This document shows, in pieces, positions 28,330 to 36,954 of a DNA stretch of 64,000 nucleotides. The position numbers were made by a program, and so were the translations under genes. Where the stretch lies: the NCBI GenBank assembly GCA_036563505.1, contig DATCMH010000008.1, positions 1 to 64,000 of the forward strand, in the 5' to 3' direction. A model generated the notes under the pieces. The model saw only the letters and a program-made list of their open reading frames with translations, ran no database searches and had not been told where the DNA came from. Position 1 is the first letter of the stretch, and the number at the start of each line of letters is the position of its first letter. This stretch comes from DATCMH01 sp036563505. Lineage in GTDB: Bacteria > Pseudomonadota > Alphaproteobacteria > Rhizobiales > Beijerinckiaceae.

Positions 28330-29934
28330 ATGTCGATGTTCCGCAGGTTGGCGGCCGCTCTCACGTTGGCTGGCCTCTGCCTTCTCCAGACCATCCCCGC
28401 CGGAGCCGCCGGCCTCTCGGACATCCTCCCGCGCTTCGCGACCGATAGCTACGGCGACACGGAAGCGGCCGTCGTGGCGGTCGCCGCGAGCGGGGACGCG
28501 CAGGCTCTGCCCATCATCGAGGCACTGGCCGAGGGAAGGCTCCTCGTCGCCCCTGACCGGCGCATCCTGATCCGCGACAGGGCTGGCGCTCTCTTCGACG
28601 CCGCCACGGGCCAGGCCGCGGCTCCGGCCGCCGCCGACCTCAAGCCCGTGCGCACCAACAACCGCGTCCGGCGCTCCATCGAGGCGTCCCTCGGCGGCCT
28701 GTCGCTCCTTGCCACGGATCCGGGCAAGCGGCTCGAATCTGCTCAATCCGTGTTCAAATCCCGTAGCGCCGCGGCCTTGCCGGCCCTGCGCACCGCCATC
28801 GAGCGGGAGCGCGACCCGCGCATCAAGCGGGCGCTGATCGAGGCCCAGGCGGCCATCGCCTTCACGGCGCCGGGCACCCCGGAGCTCGACCGGATCGTCG
28901 CCGTGGGCGTGCTCGCCGACCGTGCCGACATCGACGCACAAGCCGTGCTGCGCAGCCTGCCCGCCGACGCCTCGCCGCGTCTCAAGGAGGTCGCGGACAG
29001 GGCGATCGCCGACATCGACCGGCGCCTTGCCGTCGTCGGCCTCGCCCAGAACGTCTTCTACGGCCTGTCGTTGGGCTCCGTGCTGCTGCTGGCCGCCATC
29101 GGGCTCGCCATCACCTTCGGCGTGATGGGCATCATCAACATGGCCCACGGCGAGATGGTGATGCTGGGCGCCTACACCACCTTCGTGGTGCAGGAGCTGA
29201 TCCGCGCCCGCGCCCCCGGCCTCTTCGACGTCTCGCTCGTGATCGCCCTGCCCCTCGCCTTCCTCGTTGCCGGGGGGGTAGGCGTTTTGATCGAGCGCGG
29301 CATCATCCGCTTCCTCTACGGCCGCCCCCTCGAGACCCTGCTCGCCACCTGGGGCGTATCGCTCATCCTGCAGCAGGCGGTGCGGACCCTCTTCGGCGCC
29401 AACAACCGGGAGGTCGGCAACCCGAGCTTCATGTCGGGCTCCTTCGAGGTGCTCGGCGTCGCGCTGACCTGGAACCGGGTCTGGATCATCGGCTTCGCGC
29501 TGGCCGTCTTCGCCGTGCTCCTCTTCGTCCTGCGCTTCACGAGCTTCGGCCTCAAGATGCGCGCGGTGGTGCAGAACCGGCGCATGGCAGGCTCCATGGG
29601 CATCCGCACGCCCTGGGTCGATGCGCTTACCTTCGGCCTCGGCTCCGGCATCGCGGGGATCGCGGGCGTCGCCCTCTCCCAGATCGACAACGTCTCCCCC
29701 AACCTCGGCCAGGCCTACATCATCGACTCGTTCATGGTCGTGGTCTTCGGCGGGGTGGGGAGCCTCTGGGGCACCTTGGTGGCAGCCTTTTCGCTGGGCG
29801 TCGCCAACAAGTTCCTGGAGCCCTTCGCCGGCGCGGTGCTGGGCAAGATCCTGGTCCTCGTCTTCATCATCCTGTTCATCCAGAAGCGCCCGCGCGGCTT
29901 GTTCGCGTTGAAGGGCCGGGCCGTCGAAGCATGA
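28330..29934 (+). CDS. urtB: Urea ABC transporter, permease UrtB
   Basis: Inner-membrane permease of 534 residues. A signal-like segment (about 8-27) leads into a 210-residue periplasmic, HEAT-like N-terminal domain that is characteristic of UrtB. About eight membrane segments follow, with INMAHGEMVMLGAY in the LivH-type fold. The C-terminal half contains FGGVGSLWGTLVAA. Its stop overlaps the urtC start (ATGA). Confidence 0.95.
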   Translation: MSMFRRLAAALTLAGLCLLQTIPAGAAGLSDILPRFATDSYGDTEAAVVAVAASGDAQALPIIEALAEGRLLVAPDRRILIRDRAGALFDAATGQAAAPAAADLKPVRTNNRVRRSIEASLGGLSLLATDPGKRLESAQSVFKSRSAAALPALRTAIERERDPRIKRALIEAQAAIAFTAPGTPELDRIVAVGVLADRADIDAQAVLRSLPADASPRLKEVADRAIADIDRRLAVVGLAQNVFYGLSLGSVLLLAAIGLAITFGVMGIINMAHGEMVMLGAYTTFVVQELIRARAPGLFDVSLVIALPLAFLVAGGVGVLIERGIIRFLYGRPLETLLATWGVSLILQQAVRTLFGANNREVGNPSFMSGSFEVLGVALTWNRVWIIGFALAVFAVLLFVLRFTSFGLKMRAVVQNRRMAGSMGIRTPWVDALTFGLGSGIAGIAGVALSQIDNVSPNLGQAYIIDSFMVVVFGGVGSLWGTLVAAFSLGVANKFLEPFAGAVLGKILVLVFIILFIQKRPRGLFALKGRAVEA

Positions 29935-31052
29935 TCCTCTCCCGCCTCGGCCGCGGCACCGTGCTGGCGCTGGCCTTCCTGCTCGCGCTGGCGCTCGCCG
30001 TCCCGGTCCTCAACCTCGCCGTGCCGCCCGGTTCCTCCTTCCACGTGCCGACCCATTGGGTCGTGCTCGTGGGCAAGTGGCTGACCTTCGCGCTCCTCGC
30101 CGTCGCGCTCGACCTGGTCTGGGGCTATTGCGGCATCCTTTCGCTCGGGCACGGCGCCTTCTTCGCGCTGGGCGGCTACGCCATGGGGCTCCACCTCATG
30201 CGCGAGATCGGGCCGCGCGGCGTCTACGGCCACCCGGTCCTACCCGACTTCATGGTCTTCTTGAACATGAAGGAGCTGCCCTGGACCTGGTGGGGCTTCT
30301 CCTCCTTTCCTTACGCCCTTGTTATGGCGCTGGCAGTCCCCGGGCTCCTCGCCTTCGCGCTCGGTTGGTTCGCGTTCCGCTCGCGGGTGACGGGCGTCTA
30401 CCTCTCGATTATTACCCAGGCCATGACCTACGCCCTGCTCTTGGCGTTCTTCCGCAACGACATGGGGTTCGGCGGCAACAACGGGCTCACCGACTTCAAG
30501 GACATCCTGGGCTTCTCCATCCAAGCGCCCGGCACCCGTGCCACGCTCTTCGCCCTCTCGGCGCTGGCGCTGGCGCTCGGCCTCCTCGTCGCCCGGCTCG
30601 TGGTCACCTCGAAGCTCGGCAAAGTGCTGGTCTCGATCCGCGACGCCGAGTCCCGCACCCGCTTCCTCGGCTACCGGGTCGAGCACTACAAGCTCTTCGT
30701 CTTCACCCTGTCGGCGATGATGGCGGGCTTGGCGGGCGCCCTTTACGTGCCGCAGGTCGGCATCATCAACCCCTCCGAGTTCGCGCCGGCGAACTCCATT
30801 GAGGCGGTGATCTGGGTGGCGGTCGGTGGACGCGGTACGCTCGTCGGCGCGGCGCTCGGGGCCGTCATCGTCAACGCGGCGAAGAGCTGGTTCACGGGCG
30901 TGCTGCCGGAATACTGGCTCTTCGCACTGGGCGCCCTGTTCATCGGCGTCACACTCTTCCTGCCCAAGGGCGTGCTCGGCACGTTGACCACCCTGCGCCG
31001 TCCGCGCCGCGCCGCCCCAACACCGGCCCCCGTGGCCCAGCCGGCGGAGTAG
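29931..31052 (+). CDS. urtC: Urea ABC transporter, permease UrtC
   Basis: LivM-type permease of 373 residues with about ten membrane segments. Typical features are LVWGYCGILSLGHGAFFALGGY (split), the cytoplasmic loop with SIRDAESRTRFLGY, and WVAVGGRGTLVGAALGA near the end. Partner of UrtB in the membrane. ATG overlaps the urtB stop. Confidence 0.95.
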   Translation: MILSRLGRGTVLALAFLLALALAVPVLNLAVPPGSSFHVPTHWVVLVGKWLTFALLAVALDLVWGYCGILSLGHGAFFALGGYAMGLHLMREIGPRGVYGHPVLPDFMVFLNMKELPWTWWGFSSFPYALVMALAVPGLLAFALGWFAFRSRVTGVYLSIITQAMTYALLLAFFRNDMGFGGNNGLTDFKDILGFSIQAPGTRATLFALSALALALGLLVARLVVTSKLGKVLVSIRDAESRTRFLGYRVEHYKLFVFTLSAMMAGLAGALYVPQVGIINPSEFAPANSIEAVIWVAVGGRGTLVGAALGAVIVNAAKSWFTGVLPEYWLFALGALFIGVTLFLPKGVLGTLTTLRRPRRAAPTPAPVAQPAE

Positions 31053-31056
31053 GCCG

Positions 31057-31809
31057 ATGAGCGCCAAGGTCACCGACGCCCTCCTCTACCTCGACGGGGT
31101 GAGCGTCACCTTCGACGGCTTCCGGGCCCTGAACGGCCTCTCCCTCGTGCTCGAGCCCGGCGAGATGCGCGCGGTCATCGGCCCGAACGGGGCCGGCAAG
31201 ACCACGATGATGGATGTCATCACCGGCAAGACGAAGCCCGACACGGGCGCGATCCTGTTCCAGGGCCGCCACGACCTCTCGCGCCTCGACGAGGCGGCCA
31301 TCGCCACGCTCGGGATCGGCCGCAAGTTCCAGAAGCCCACGGTCTTCGACCACCACAGCGTCGAGGATAACGTGTTGCTCGCCCTCGACGGCGCGCGCGG
31401 CGTGTTCGGCAACCTCCTCCACCGCCTCACGGGCGCTCAGGCCGACCGCATCGACGAGATCCTCACCCTCGTGAAGCTCGCCGACCGCCGCCGCGAGCCG
31501 GCCGGCGCCCTGAGCCACGGGCAGAAGCAGTGGCTCGAGATCGGCATGCTCCTGGCGCAGGACCCCGATCTCCTCCTCGTCGACGAGCCCGCCGCCGGCA
31601 TGACCGATGCCGAGACGGCGCAGACCGCAGATCTTCTGCGCCGCATCAACGCCACCCATTCCGTGCTCGTCGTCGAGCACGACATGACCTTCGTGCGCGA
31701 GCTCGGGGTCAAGGTGACGGTGCTGCACGAGGGCTCCGTGCTGGCGGAGGGCTCCCTCGACCAGGTCAGCGCCAACGAGCGCGTCATCGAAGTCTATCTG
31801 GGGCGCTGA
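31057..31809 (+). CDS. urtD: Urea ABC transporter, ATP-binding protein UrtD
   Basis: ATPase of 250 residues. Walker A is GPNGAGKT at 42-49, the signature is LSHGQKQWLEIG, Walker B is LLLVDEP, and the switch histidine sits in VVEHD. The LivG-type length and the HGQKQWLE form of the signature fit UrtD. It begins 4 bases after the urtC stop. Confidence 0.95.
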   Translation: MSAKVTDALLYLDGVSVTFDGFRALNGLSLVLEPGEMRAVIGPNGAGKTTMMDVITGKTKPDTGAILFQGRHDLSRLDEAAIATLGIGRKFQKPTVFDHHSVEDNVLLALDGARGVFGNLLHRLTGAQADRIDEILTLVKLADRRREPAGALSHGQKQWLEIGMLLAQDPDLLLVDEPAAGMTDAETAQTADLLRRINATHSVLVVEHDMTFVRELGVKVTVLHEGSVLAEGSLDQVSANERVIEVYLGR

Positions 31810-31811
31810 CC

Positions 31812-32507
31812 ATGCTGTCCGTCGAGACCGTCGACCTCCACTACGGCGCGGCGCAGGCCCTGCGCGGGGTGTCGCTCAAGGCCGCGGCGGGCGAGGTCAC
31901 CTGTGTGCTCGGCCGCAACGGGGTCGGCAAGACGAGCCTGATGCGGGCGATCGCCGGCCAGCAGCGGGTTTCTCAAGGCCGGATCCTCTGGAACGGCGAG
32001 GACGTGACGGCGCTCAGCCCCCCCGAGCGGGCGCGCCGCGGCATTGCCTTCGTGCCGCAGGGGCGCGAAATCTTCCCATTATTGACCGTCGAGGAGAACC
32101 TGAAGACGGGCTACGCGCCCTTGAAGCGAGCTGAGCGGGTGATCCCGGACGACGTGTTCTCCCTCTTTCCGGTATTGTCGAGCATGCTGCGCCGGCGCGG
32201 CGGCGACCTCTCGGGCGGCCAGCAGCAGCAGCTCGCCATCGCCCGAGCGCTGGTGATGCGCCCGAAGCTCCTCGTCTTGGATGAGCCGACGGAGGGCATT
32301 CAGCCCTCCATCATCAAGGAGATCGGGCGCGCCATTCGGCATCTGCGCGAGCGCGGCGATATGGCGATCCTGCTCGTGGAGCAGTATTTCGACTTCGCCC
32401 GCGAGCTCTGCGACAGCTTCATCCTGATGGATCGCGGCCAGGTGCTGCAGGCCGGTGGCCGCGCGGGGCTGGACGACGGCCGGGTGCGCCAACTCCTTCA
32501 AGTCTAG
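31812..32507 (+). CDS. urtE: Urea ABC transporter, ATP-binding protein UrtE
   Basis: LivF-type ATPase of 231 residues. Walker A is GRNGVGKT at 34-41, with signature LSGGQQQQLAIARAL, Walker B LLVLDEPTEG and LLVEQYFDFA. The ATG at 31812 lies 2 bases after the urtD stop. It completes a five-gene urea importer. No urease genes lie in the window. Confidence 0.95.
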   Translation: MLSVETVDLHYGAAQALRGVSLKAAAGEVTCVLGRNGVGKTSLMRAIAGQQRVSQGRILWNGEDVTALSPPERARRGIAFVPQGREIFPLLTVEENLKTGYAPLKRAERVIPDDVFSLFPVLSSMLRRRGGDLSGGQQQQLAIARALVMRPKLLVLDEPTEGIQPSIIKEIGRAIRHLRERGDMAILLVEQYFDFARELCDSFILMDRGQVLQAGGRAGLDDGRVRQLLQV

Positions 32508-32607
32508 GCGCTTTTCGGCGTCCGCCAGCCCTTGAACGGCGCACAAGAACCCCCATATCATCCTTATCCCAGCGGAAGCAGGCTTCACGACCGGCGCGGA
32601 CGTCACC

Positions 32608-32785
32608 GCGGCCTGGGCGCGTTGCGATCGGGTCAGGACGGATGGACTCCGGCCCGGTCTCTCCTGCGGCGGCCCTGACGAGGCCGCCCGTCCCGCTGGC
32701 GACACCGATCAGCCCAGGCCCGTAGCGAGGGCGGACGAGGCGCGTTGCAGCGCCCGCCCGCCGTCCCGGAGCCTGGGCTTTTTCG
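32608..32785 (+). ncRNA. Structured RNA candidate with exclusive terminator stem
   Basis: GGCCTGGGC (32610-32618) pairs with GCCCAGGCC (32712-32720). Nested stems are GATCGG/CCGATC (626-631 with 705-710, in 32 kb numbering), GGACGG/CCGTCC (636-641 with 688-693) and GCGGCC/GGCCGC (669-674 with 682-687). The strand 32711-32719 can instead pair with GCCTGGGCT (32771-32779), followed by TTTTT, forming an intrinsic terminator. The two folds exclude each other. No same-strand gene follows for about 380 bases, so it may be the 3' end of the urt transcript or a separate small RNA. It does not match SRP, tmRNA or RNase P. Confidence 0.45.
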
Positions 32786-33133
32786 TTACGGTCGCCCCCG
32801 CTCCGCCCGGAAGCGCTCCGCGTCCTGCGTGCCGCGGGCGTTGTTGCAGGCCCGGCAGGCGAGGACGAGATTGTCGAGGCTGAGCCGCCCGCCCTGGGAT
32901 CGGGGTTGTACGTGGTCGAGGGTGGCGAGATCGGGGGCGCCGTGCAGGCCTTTGGCGAGGCGCCGCACCGGCACACCGCAATAGGAGCAGGCGCCGCCGT
33001 CGCGCGCCCACACGGCTTCGAAGAGCCGCGCGCGGGCCTCGCGCTTCACGGCAGAACCGTCCGGGCTGCGGAAACAAGGCCGAGTGCGAGGCGACACATC
33101 CGGGCGCGGGGAGCGCTGGTACACCCGGGGCAT
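32786..33133 (-). CDS. HNH endonuclease
   Basis: Protein of 115 residues with a single HNH domain. A zinc-ribbon pair C49/C52 (CSYCG) and C93/C96 (CRAC) flank the core DHVQPRSQGGRLSLDNLVLAC, which holds the expected D-H and N residues. Such free-standing HNH proteins are widespread; some act in restriction or phage defence and most are uncharacterised. It is divergent from the small secreted protein, 36 bases apart at the start codons. Confidence 0.88.
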   Translation of the reverse strand: MPRVYQRSPRPDVSPRTRPCFRSPDGSAVKREARARLFEAVWARDGGACSYCGVPVRRLAKGLHGAPDLATLDHVQPRSQGGRLSLDNLVLACRACNNARGTQDAERFRAERGRP

Positions 33134-33169
33134 CGCTCGATCAGAGCTTCTCGCACAAGGATCACCGCC

Positions 33170-33442
33170 ATGAAGACCCTCAAATCCCTCACCTGCCTGA
33201 CGCTTGCCGCCGTCGTCGCGACGGGTTCGCTCGTCGGCACCGCCACGCAAGCCGAAGCCCGCGGCGGCGGCGCGCTCGCCGCCGGCCTCATCGGTGGCCT
33301 CGCGCTCGGCGCGATGGCGGCCCACGCCGCCGAGCGGCCCGTCTACGTCGTCGACCGCCGCCCGGTGCGCAAGGCGAAGCTGCACTATGTCGGCTCGCGC
33401 CGCTGCGGCTGCGTCGTCCACCACCACTACGTCGCCCGTTGA
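33170..33442 (+). CDS. Small secreted Gly/Ala-rich protein
   Basis: Ninety residues. A clear signal peptide (MKTLKSLTCLTLAAVVATG, cleavage after AEA near residue 33) is followed by a Gly/Ala hydrophobic stretch and a basic C-terminus with CGC, HHH and several Arg/Val pairs. The glycine-rich helix could insert in a membrane. Similar short secreted proteins are common in Hyphomicrobiales and have no assigned function. AAGGA lies upstream of the ATG. Confidence 0.75.
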   Translation: MKTLKSLTCLTLAAVVATGSLVGTATQAEARGGGALAAGLIGGLALGAMAAHAAERPVYVVDRRPVRKAKLHYVGSRRCGCVVHHHYVAR

Positions 33443-33464
33443 ACGCCGATCGGCGAAGGCCGCC

Positions 33465-34460
33465 TCAGGCCGCCTTCGCCGTCCGCGACCCCTTCACCGC
33501 CTGCCAGATCGGCGCGATCACGGCGCTGGTGAGCGGGATCAGGGCCGCCCCGACCGCGAGCCCGACGAGCCCGGAACCCGCGGCCTCCACGAGCCAGACA
33601 GCGAAACCCCGCACCGGCCCGAGCGCCGACCCGACGACCTCCGCCCCGTGATGAATCGCGTGGCCGAGGGCCGGGAGCCCGTATTCCTCGAGCCCGTGCA
33701 CGAGGATGCCGCCGCCGACCCAGATCATCGCGGCCGTTCCGATGACGCCGAGCGCCTTCAGGAACACCGGCATGCCGAGCACCAATCCGCGCCCGACGGC
33801 GCGCGAGAGGGCGCCGAAAGGGGAACGCGAGGCGTTGGCGGCGAGCGCCACGCCGACGTCATCCGCCTTCACGATGAGAGCCACACCGCCATAGACCGCC
33901 ACCGTGATCCCGATCGCGACGGCGGCGAGCACCATGGCGCGGGTCATGAGGCTCCCCTCCGGCACCGCGGCGAGCGTGATCGCCATAATCTCGGCCGAGA
34001 GGATGAAGTCGGTCTTGATCGCGCTCGCGACCTTCTCGTCCTCTAAGGTCTTCGGGTCGATCGCCACCGAGCCGATCTTCTCTTCGTGCGCGTGGGCGTG
34101 ATGGGGAACGAGGGCCTCGTAGACCTTCTCCGTTCCCTCGTAGCAGAGATAGGCGCCGCCGATCATGAGAAGCGGCGTGATCGCCCAGGGCGCGAAGAGG
34201 CTGAGCAGCAAGGCCCCGGGCAGCAGGTAGAAGATCTTGTTCTTGAGCGAACCCAGCGCGATGCGGCCGACGATCGGCAGTTCCCGGGCGGGGGAGAAGC
34301 CCGTGACGTAGCGCGGCGTCACCGCCGCGTCGTCGATGACGACGCCCGCGGCCTTGGCGCCGGCCTTGGCGGCCTGGGCCGCCACGTCGTCGAGGGAGGC
34401 CGCTGCGACCTTGGCGAGGCCGGCGATGTCGTCGAGGAGGGCGATCAGTCCGATGCTCAA
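33465..34460 (-). CDS. DUF808 family membrane protein (YedI-like)
   Basis: Inner-membrane protein of 331 residues with five to seven hydrophobic segments. The N-terminus GLIALLDDIAGLAKVAAASLDD and the segment KAAGVVIDDAAVTPRYV are strongly typical of DUF808. The function is unknown. The TTG at 34460 is chosen because AGGAG lies 6 bases upstream and the family begins at this point. Confidence 0.9.
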   Translation of the reverse strand: MSIGLIALLDDIAGLAKVAAASLDDVAAQAAKAGAKAAGVVIDDAAVTPRYVTGFSPARELPIVGRIALGSLKNKIFYLLPGALLLSLFAPWAITPLLMIGGAYLCYEGTEKVYEALVPHHAHAHEEKIGSVAIDPKTLEDEKVASAIKTDFILSAEIMAITLAAVPEGSLMTRAMVLAAVAIGITVAVYGGVALIVKADDVGVALAANASRSPFGALSRAVGRGLVLGMPVFLKALGVIGTAAMIWVGGGILVHGLEEYGLPALGHAIHHGAEVVGSALGPVRGFAVWLVEAAGSGLVGLAVGAALIPLTSAVIAPIWQAVKGSRTAKAA

Positions 34461-34597
34461 CGAGGGCTCCTGGGCTGGTCCGGGGTGCTCCGACCATAAC
34501 CCGCGAGCGGGCCGATCGGGCAAGCCTCGTCGTTGCCGGATGTCTGCGCGCGTGGAACGATGAACTCAAGGACCCACGAACGCGAATAGGAGACGAG

Positions 34598-35374
34598 ATG
34601 GCGCGGGCACCGGTGGCGGCGGTCACGGGCGGGCGGCAGGGCATCGGGCGCGGCATCGCCTACGCGCTCGCGGAAGCCGGCTTCGACGTCGTGGTAGCGG
34701 ACCTCGTCGAGGACGAGGTCGCCGCCGAGACCCTGGCGGGGATCGAGGCACGCGGAGCGCGCTGCGCCTTCGTCACGGCCGACATCGCCGCCATTGAGGC
34801 GCGCGAGCCCGTGGCCGAGCGGCTCTTTTCCGCTTTCGGCACCCTCGACTGCCTCGTCAACAACGCCGGCGTCCAGGTGAAGGTGCGGGGCGACCTTCTG
34901 GACGTGACGCCGGAGAGCTACGACCGGGTGATGGGGATCAACCTGCGCGGCACGTTCTTCCTCACGCAGGCGGTCGCGCGGCGCATGGTGGCGGAGGTTC
35001 GCGCCGAGGACGAGCCGCACCGCTCCATCGTCACGATCTCCTCGGCCAACACCTTCATCGTCGGCGCCGACCGGCCGGAATACTGTTTTTCGAAGCTCTC
35101 GCTCTCTATGATGACCAAGGCCTTCGCGCTCCGCCTCGGCCCGCACGGCATCGCCACCTACGAGATCCGACCCGGTGTCATCCGCACGGACATGACGCTG
35201 CCCGTGCGCGACAAGTACACGAAGCTCATCGGCGAGGGGCTAACCCCCATCGCCCGCTGGGGCGAGCCGGAGGACGTCGGGCGCACGGTGGCGACCCTCG
35301 CGTCAGGGCTGATGCCCTTCTCCACCGGCGACGCGTTTCACGTCGACGGCGGCCTGCATATCCCGAAGCTCTGA
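34598..35374 (+). CDS. Short-chain dehydrogenase/reductase (FabG-like)
   Basis: NAD(P)-dependent oxidoreductase of 258 residues. The cofactor motif TGGRQGIG is at 10-17, NNAG at 88-91, and the catalytic residues are S149, Y162 and K166. The form resembles 3-ketoacyl-ACP reductase paralogues found next to sugar genes; substrate is unknown. Aspartate at the end of the second strand (VVADL) suggests preference for NAD(H). It stands alone between two minus-strand genes. Confidence 0.88.
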   Translation: MARAPVAAVTGGRQGIGRGIAYALAEAGFDVVVADLVEDEVAAETLAGIEARGARCAFVTADIAAIEAREPVAERLFSAFGTLDCLVNNAGVQVKVRGDLLDVTPESYDRVMGINLRGTFFLTQAVARRMVAEVRAEDEPHRSIVTISSANTFIVGADRPEYCFSKLSLSMMTKAFALRLGPHGIATYEIRPGVIRTDMTLPVRDKYTKLIGEGLTPIARWGEPEDVGRTVATLASGLMPFSTGDAFHVDGGLHIPKL

Positions 35375-35383
35375 CGCTGAGCG

Positions 35384-35836
35384 TCAGGCCGCGAGCACGG
35401 CCGCGGCGGCTTCGGCGGCCGGGGCCCGGCGTCCCGTGCTCCGCGCGATGCCGCAGGCCGCGAGCGTCGTCAGCGCCTCGTTCTCGAAGACGTTGGCTTC
35501 TTCGGCGATCTCCCGGGCGACGAGGCGGGCAGCGCGGCTCGGACCGCCCGAGGCCAGGAGTACGCTCTTCAGCCAGGCCGCGGCTTCCTCCGAGACGAGG
35601 CCGGTCGGGCGCTCGGTCCAGACGAGCAGATCCGTCACCGCCTCCGCCAGGAACGCGGCCCAGGCCGCATCCGCCGAGGCGACCTGCCGGTCGAGGGCGA
35701 AGAGAGCTTCGGCCTCGTCGCGGGACGCGAGTCCGTCCGGCAGGACGTCGCGGCGCAGGCGCTGTACGTCACCGAAGCTGATGCGGCCTTTCAGGGCGAG
35801 CTTGGCGCAGAAGGCGGCGAGATTATTGGTGCTCAT
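35384..35836 (-). CDS. Conserved hypothetical protein
   Basis: Soluble, Ala-rich helical protein of 150 residues starting MSTNNLAAFCAKLALKGR. It contains WTERPTGLVSEEAAAWLKS, a tract seen in uncharacterised alphaproteobacterial proteins. No catalytic motif, signal peptide or membrane segment is visible. GGGAGGA lies upstream of the ATG. Base composition and codon use match the neighbours, so it is probably a native gene. Confidence 0.7.
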   Translation of the reverse strand: MSTNNLAAFCAKLALKGRISFGDVQRLRRDVLPDGLASRDEAEALFALDRQVASADAAWAAFLAEAVTDLLVWTERPTGLVSEEAAAWLKSVLLASGGPSRAARLVAREIAEEANVFENEALTTLAACGIARSTGRRAPAAEAAAAVLAA

Positions 35837-36053
35837 CGGTTTGACTCCTCCCGGCTCTTAGTGATGCCGGCGTTGTTCCTGTCTGGAAAACACCATGGCT
35901 CGGAGGATTTTGCTCGAAACTTAAAGGTCAAACTGAATCGACGTTCAGGTTAAGCAACTCTCACGGACCGGTTTAAGCCTGCATCAACCTTGTTCAAGCA
36001 TCAGTTATGTGGGAATTTCAGGGGTGATTTTGAAGTTCCGACCGCCAGCATGC
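35837..36053. other. AT-richer intergenic stretch before the insertion sequence
   Basis: About 217 bases with clearly lower GC than the surroundings. No coding region was found. It joins the similarly low-GC region to the right of the insertion sequence, suggesting a small acquired island. Confidence 0.5.
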
Positions 36054-36059
36054 CTAGGT

Positions 36060-36829
36060 TCAGGACTCTTTACGTGGCAGCCAGAACATCACGATGGCGG
36101 CGAGGGTGATGGCGGACATGAAGGTGTGGGCGCAGCGGTCGTAGCGTGTGGCGACGCGGCGCCAGTCTTTCAGGCGGCCGAACATGATCTCGATCCTGTG
36201 GCGCATCCGGTAGAGGGCTTTGCCGTGGCGGATCGGCGCGAGGCGGCCTGATCGGCCGGGGATGCAGGGCTTGACGCCTTGGCCGCGCAGCGCCTGGCGG
36301 AACCAGTCGGCGTCGTAGCCCCGGTCCGCGATCAGCACGGACGTGGGTGGCAGCGCGGGCAGCATCGTGGCGGCACCCCGATAGTCGCTGATCTGGCCTT
36401 CGGTGAGCAGGAGCACGCGGGGGCGGCCATGCTCGTCGCAAGCAGCGTGGAGCTTCGAGTTCCGACCGCCTTTCGTCCGTCCGATGCGGCGCGGCTGGTC
36501 CCCCCTTTGCGCAGGCTCGCGGCGGTGCGATGCGCCTTAAGGTGCGTGGCGTCGATCATCAGCTGCTCCGCCGGCCCTGCTTCCGCTGCCAGCCCCGCGA
36601 AGATGCGCGAGAACACGCCGGCGCGGCTCCAGCGGACCCAGCGGTTGTAAAGGGTCTTGGGCGGGCCATAGACGGCAGGCGCGTCGCGCCAGCGCAGACC
36701 GTTCCGGATCACGAACACGATCCCCGAAAGCACCCGCCGGTCATCGACGCGAGGCCGGCCTCGCGAGCGCGGGAAGTAGGGCGCCATGCGCCGCATCTGC
36801 ACTTCGGTCAGCATCGGCGCATCGGTCAT
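36060..36829 (-). CDS. IS5-family DDE transposase (programmed -1 frameshift)
   Basis: OrfA runs from the ATG at 36829 (AGGAGG upstream) and OrfB ends at 36060. A -1 shift on the slippery run at 36500-36508 joins them into about 256 residues. OrfA supplies the helix-turn-helix-like start and the first aspartate in LMIDATHLKAH. OrfB supplies the second aspartate in LIADRGYDADWFR and the glutamate in RHRIEIMFGRLKDWRR. Only the fused product would have the full DDE triad. Both frames are free of stops up to the shift, so it is probably functional. Confidence 0.9.
36500..36508 (-). promoter_or_regulatory. Slippery heptamer for transposase frameshifting
   Basis: On the coding strand the sequence reads AAAGGGGGG. 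Slipping back one base joins OrfA codons CGC AAA GGG to the OrfB frame, giving RKGGDQPRRIGRTKGGRNSKLH, the usual core sequence of this transposase group. Confidence 0.75.
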
Positions 36830-36954
36830 GGCAGGACCCTCCTGCCACAAGGAATCCCCTACGCCGCCCGCCGTTCCATCCCGCCACGGTAATGGGTCCT
36901 GAGCCTAGCATAAATTCATTCTTACTGAGCATTGATTTCAACAAGGAAGCAATC

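Larger units (their letters stand above)
36058..36904 (-). mobile_element. IS5-family insertion sequence, IS427 group type
   Basis: 847 bases with terminal inverted repeats GTTCAGGACTC (36058-36068) and GGGTCCTGAGC (36894-36904), 9 of 11 matching. Both ends are flanked by CTAG (36054-36057 and 36905-36908), a 4-base target duplication. One transposase is encoded by two overlapping minus-strand frames. The element looks complete and recent. It inserted about 50 bases before the Imm50-like gene. Confidence 0.9.

Noticed and set aside
32608..32785. SRP RNA, 6S RNA or tmRNA
   Set aside because: The SRP core GGAAG-AGCA, tmRNA tag region and conserved 6S elements are missing, so the element is left as an unnamed RNA candidate.
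36892..36954. Upstream in-frame start for the Imm50-like gene inside the insertion sequence end
   Set aside because: The ATG at 36955 has a ribosome binding site and native N-terminus; the longer form would begin in the terminal inverted repeat region.
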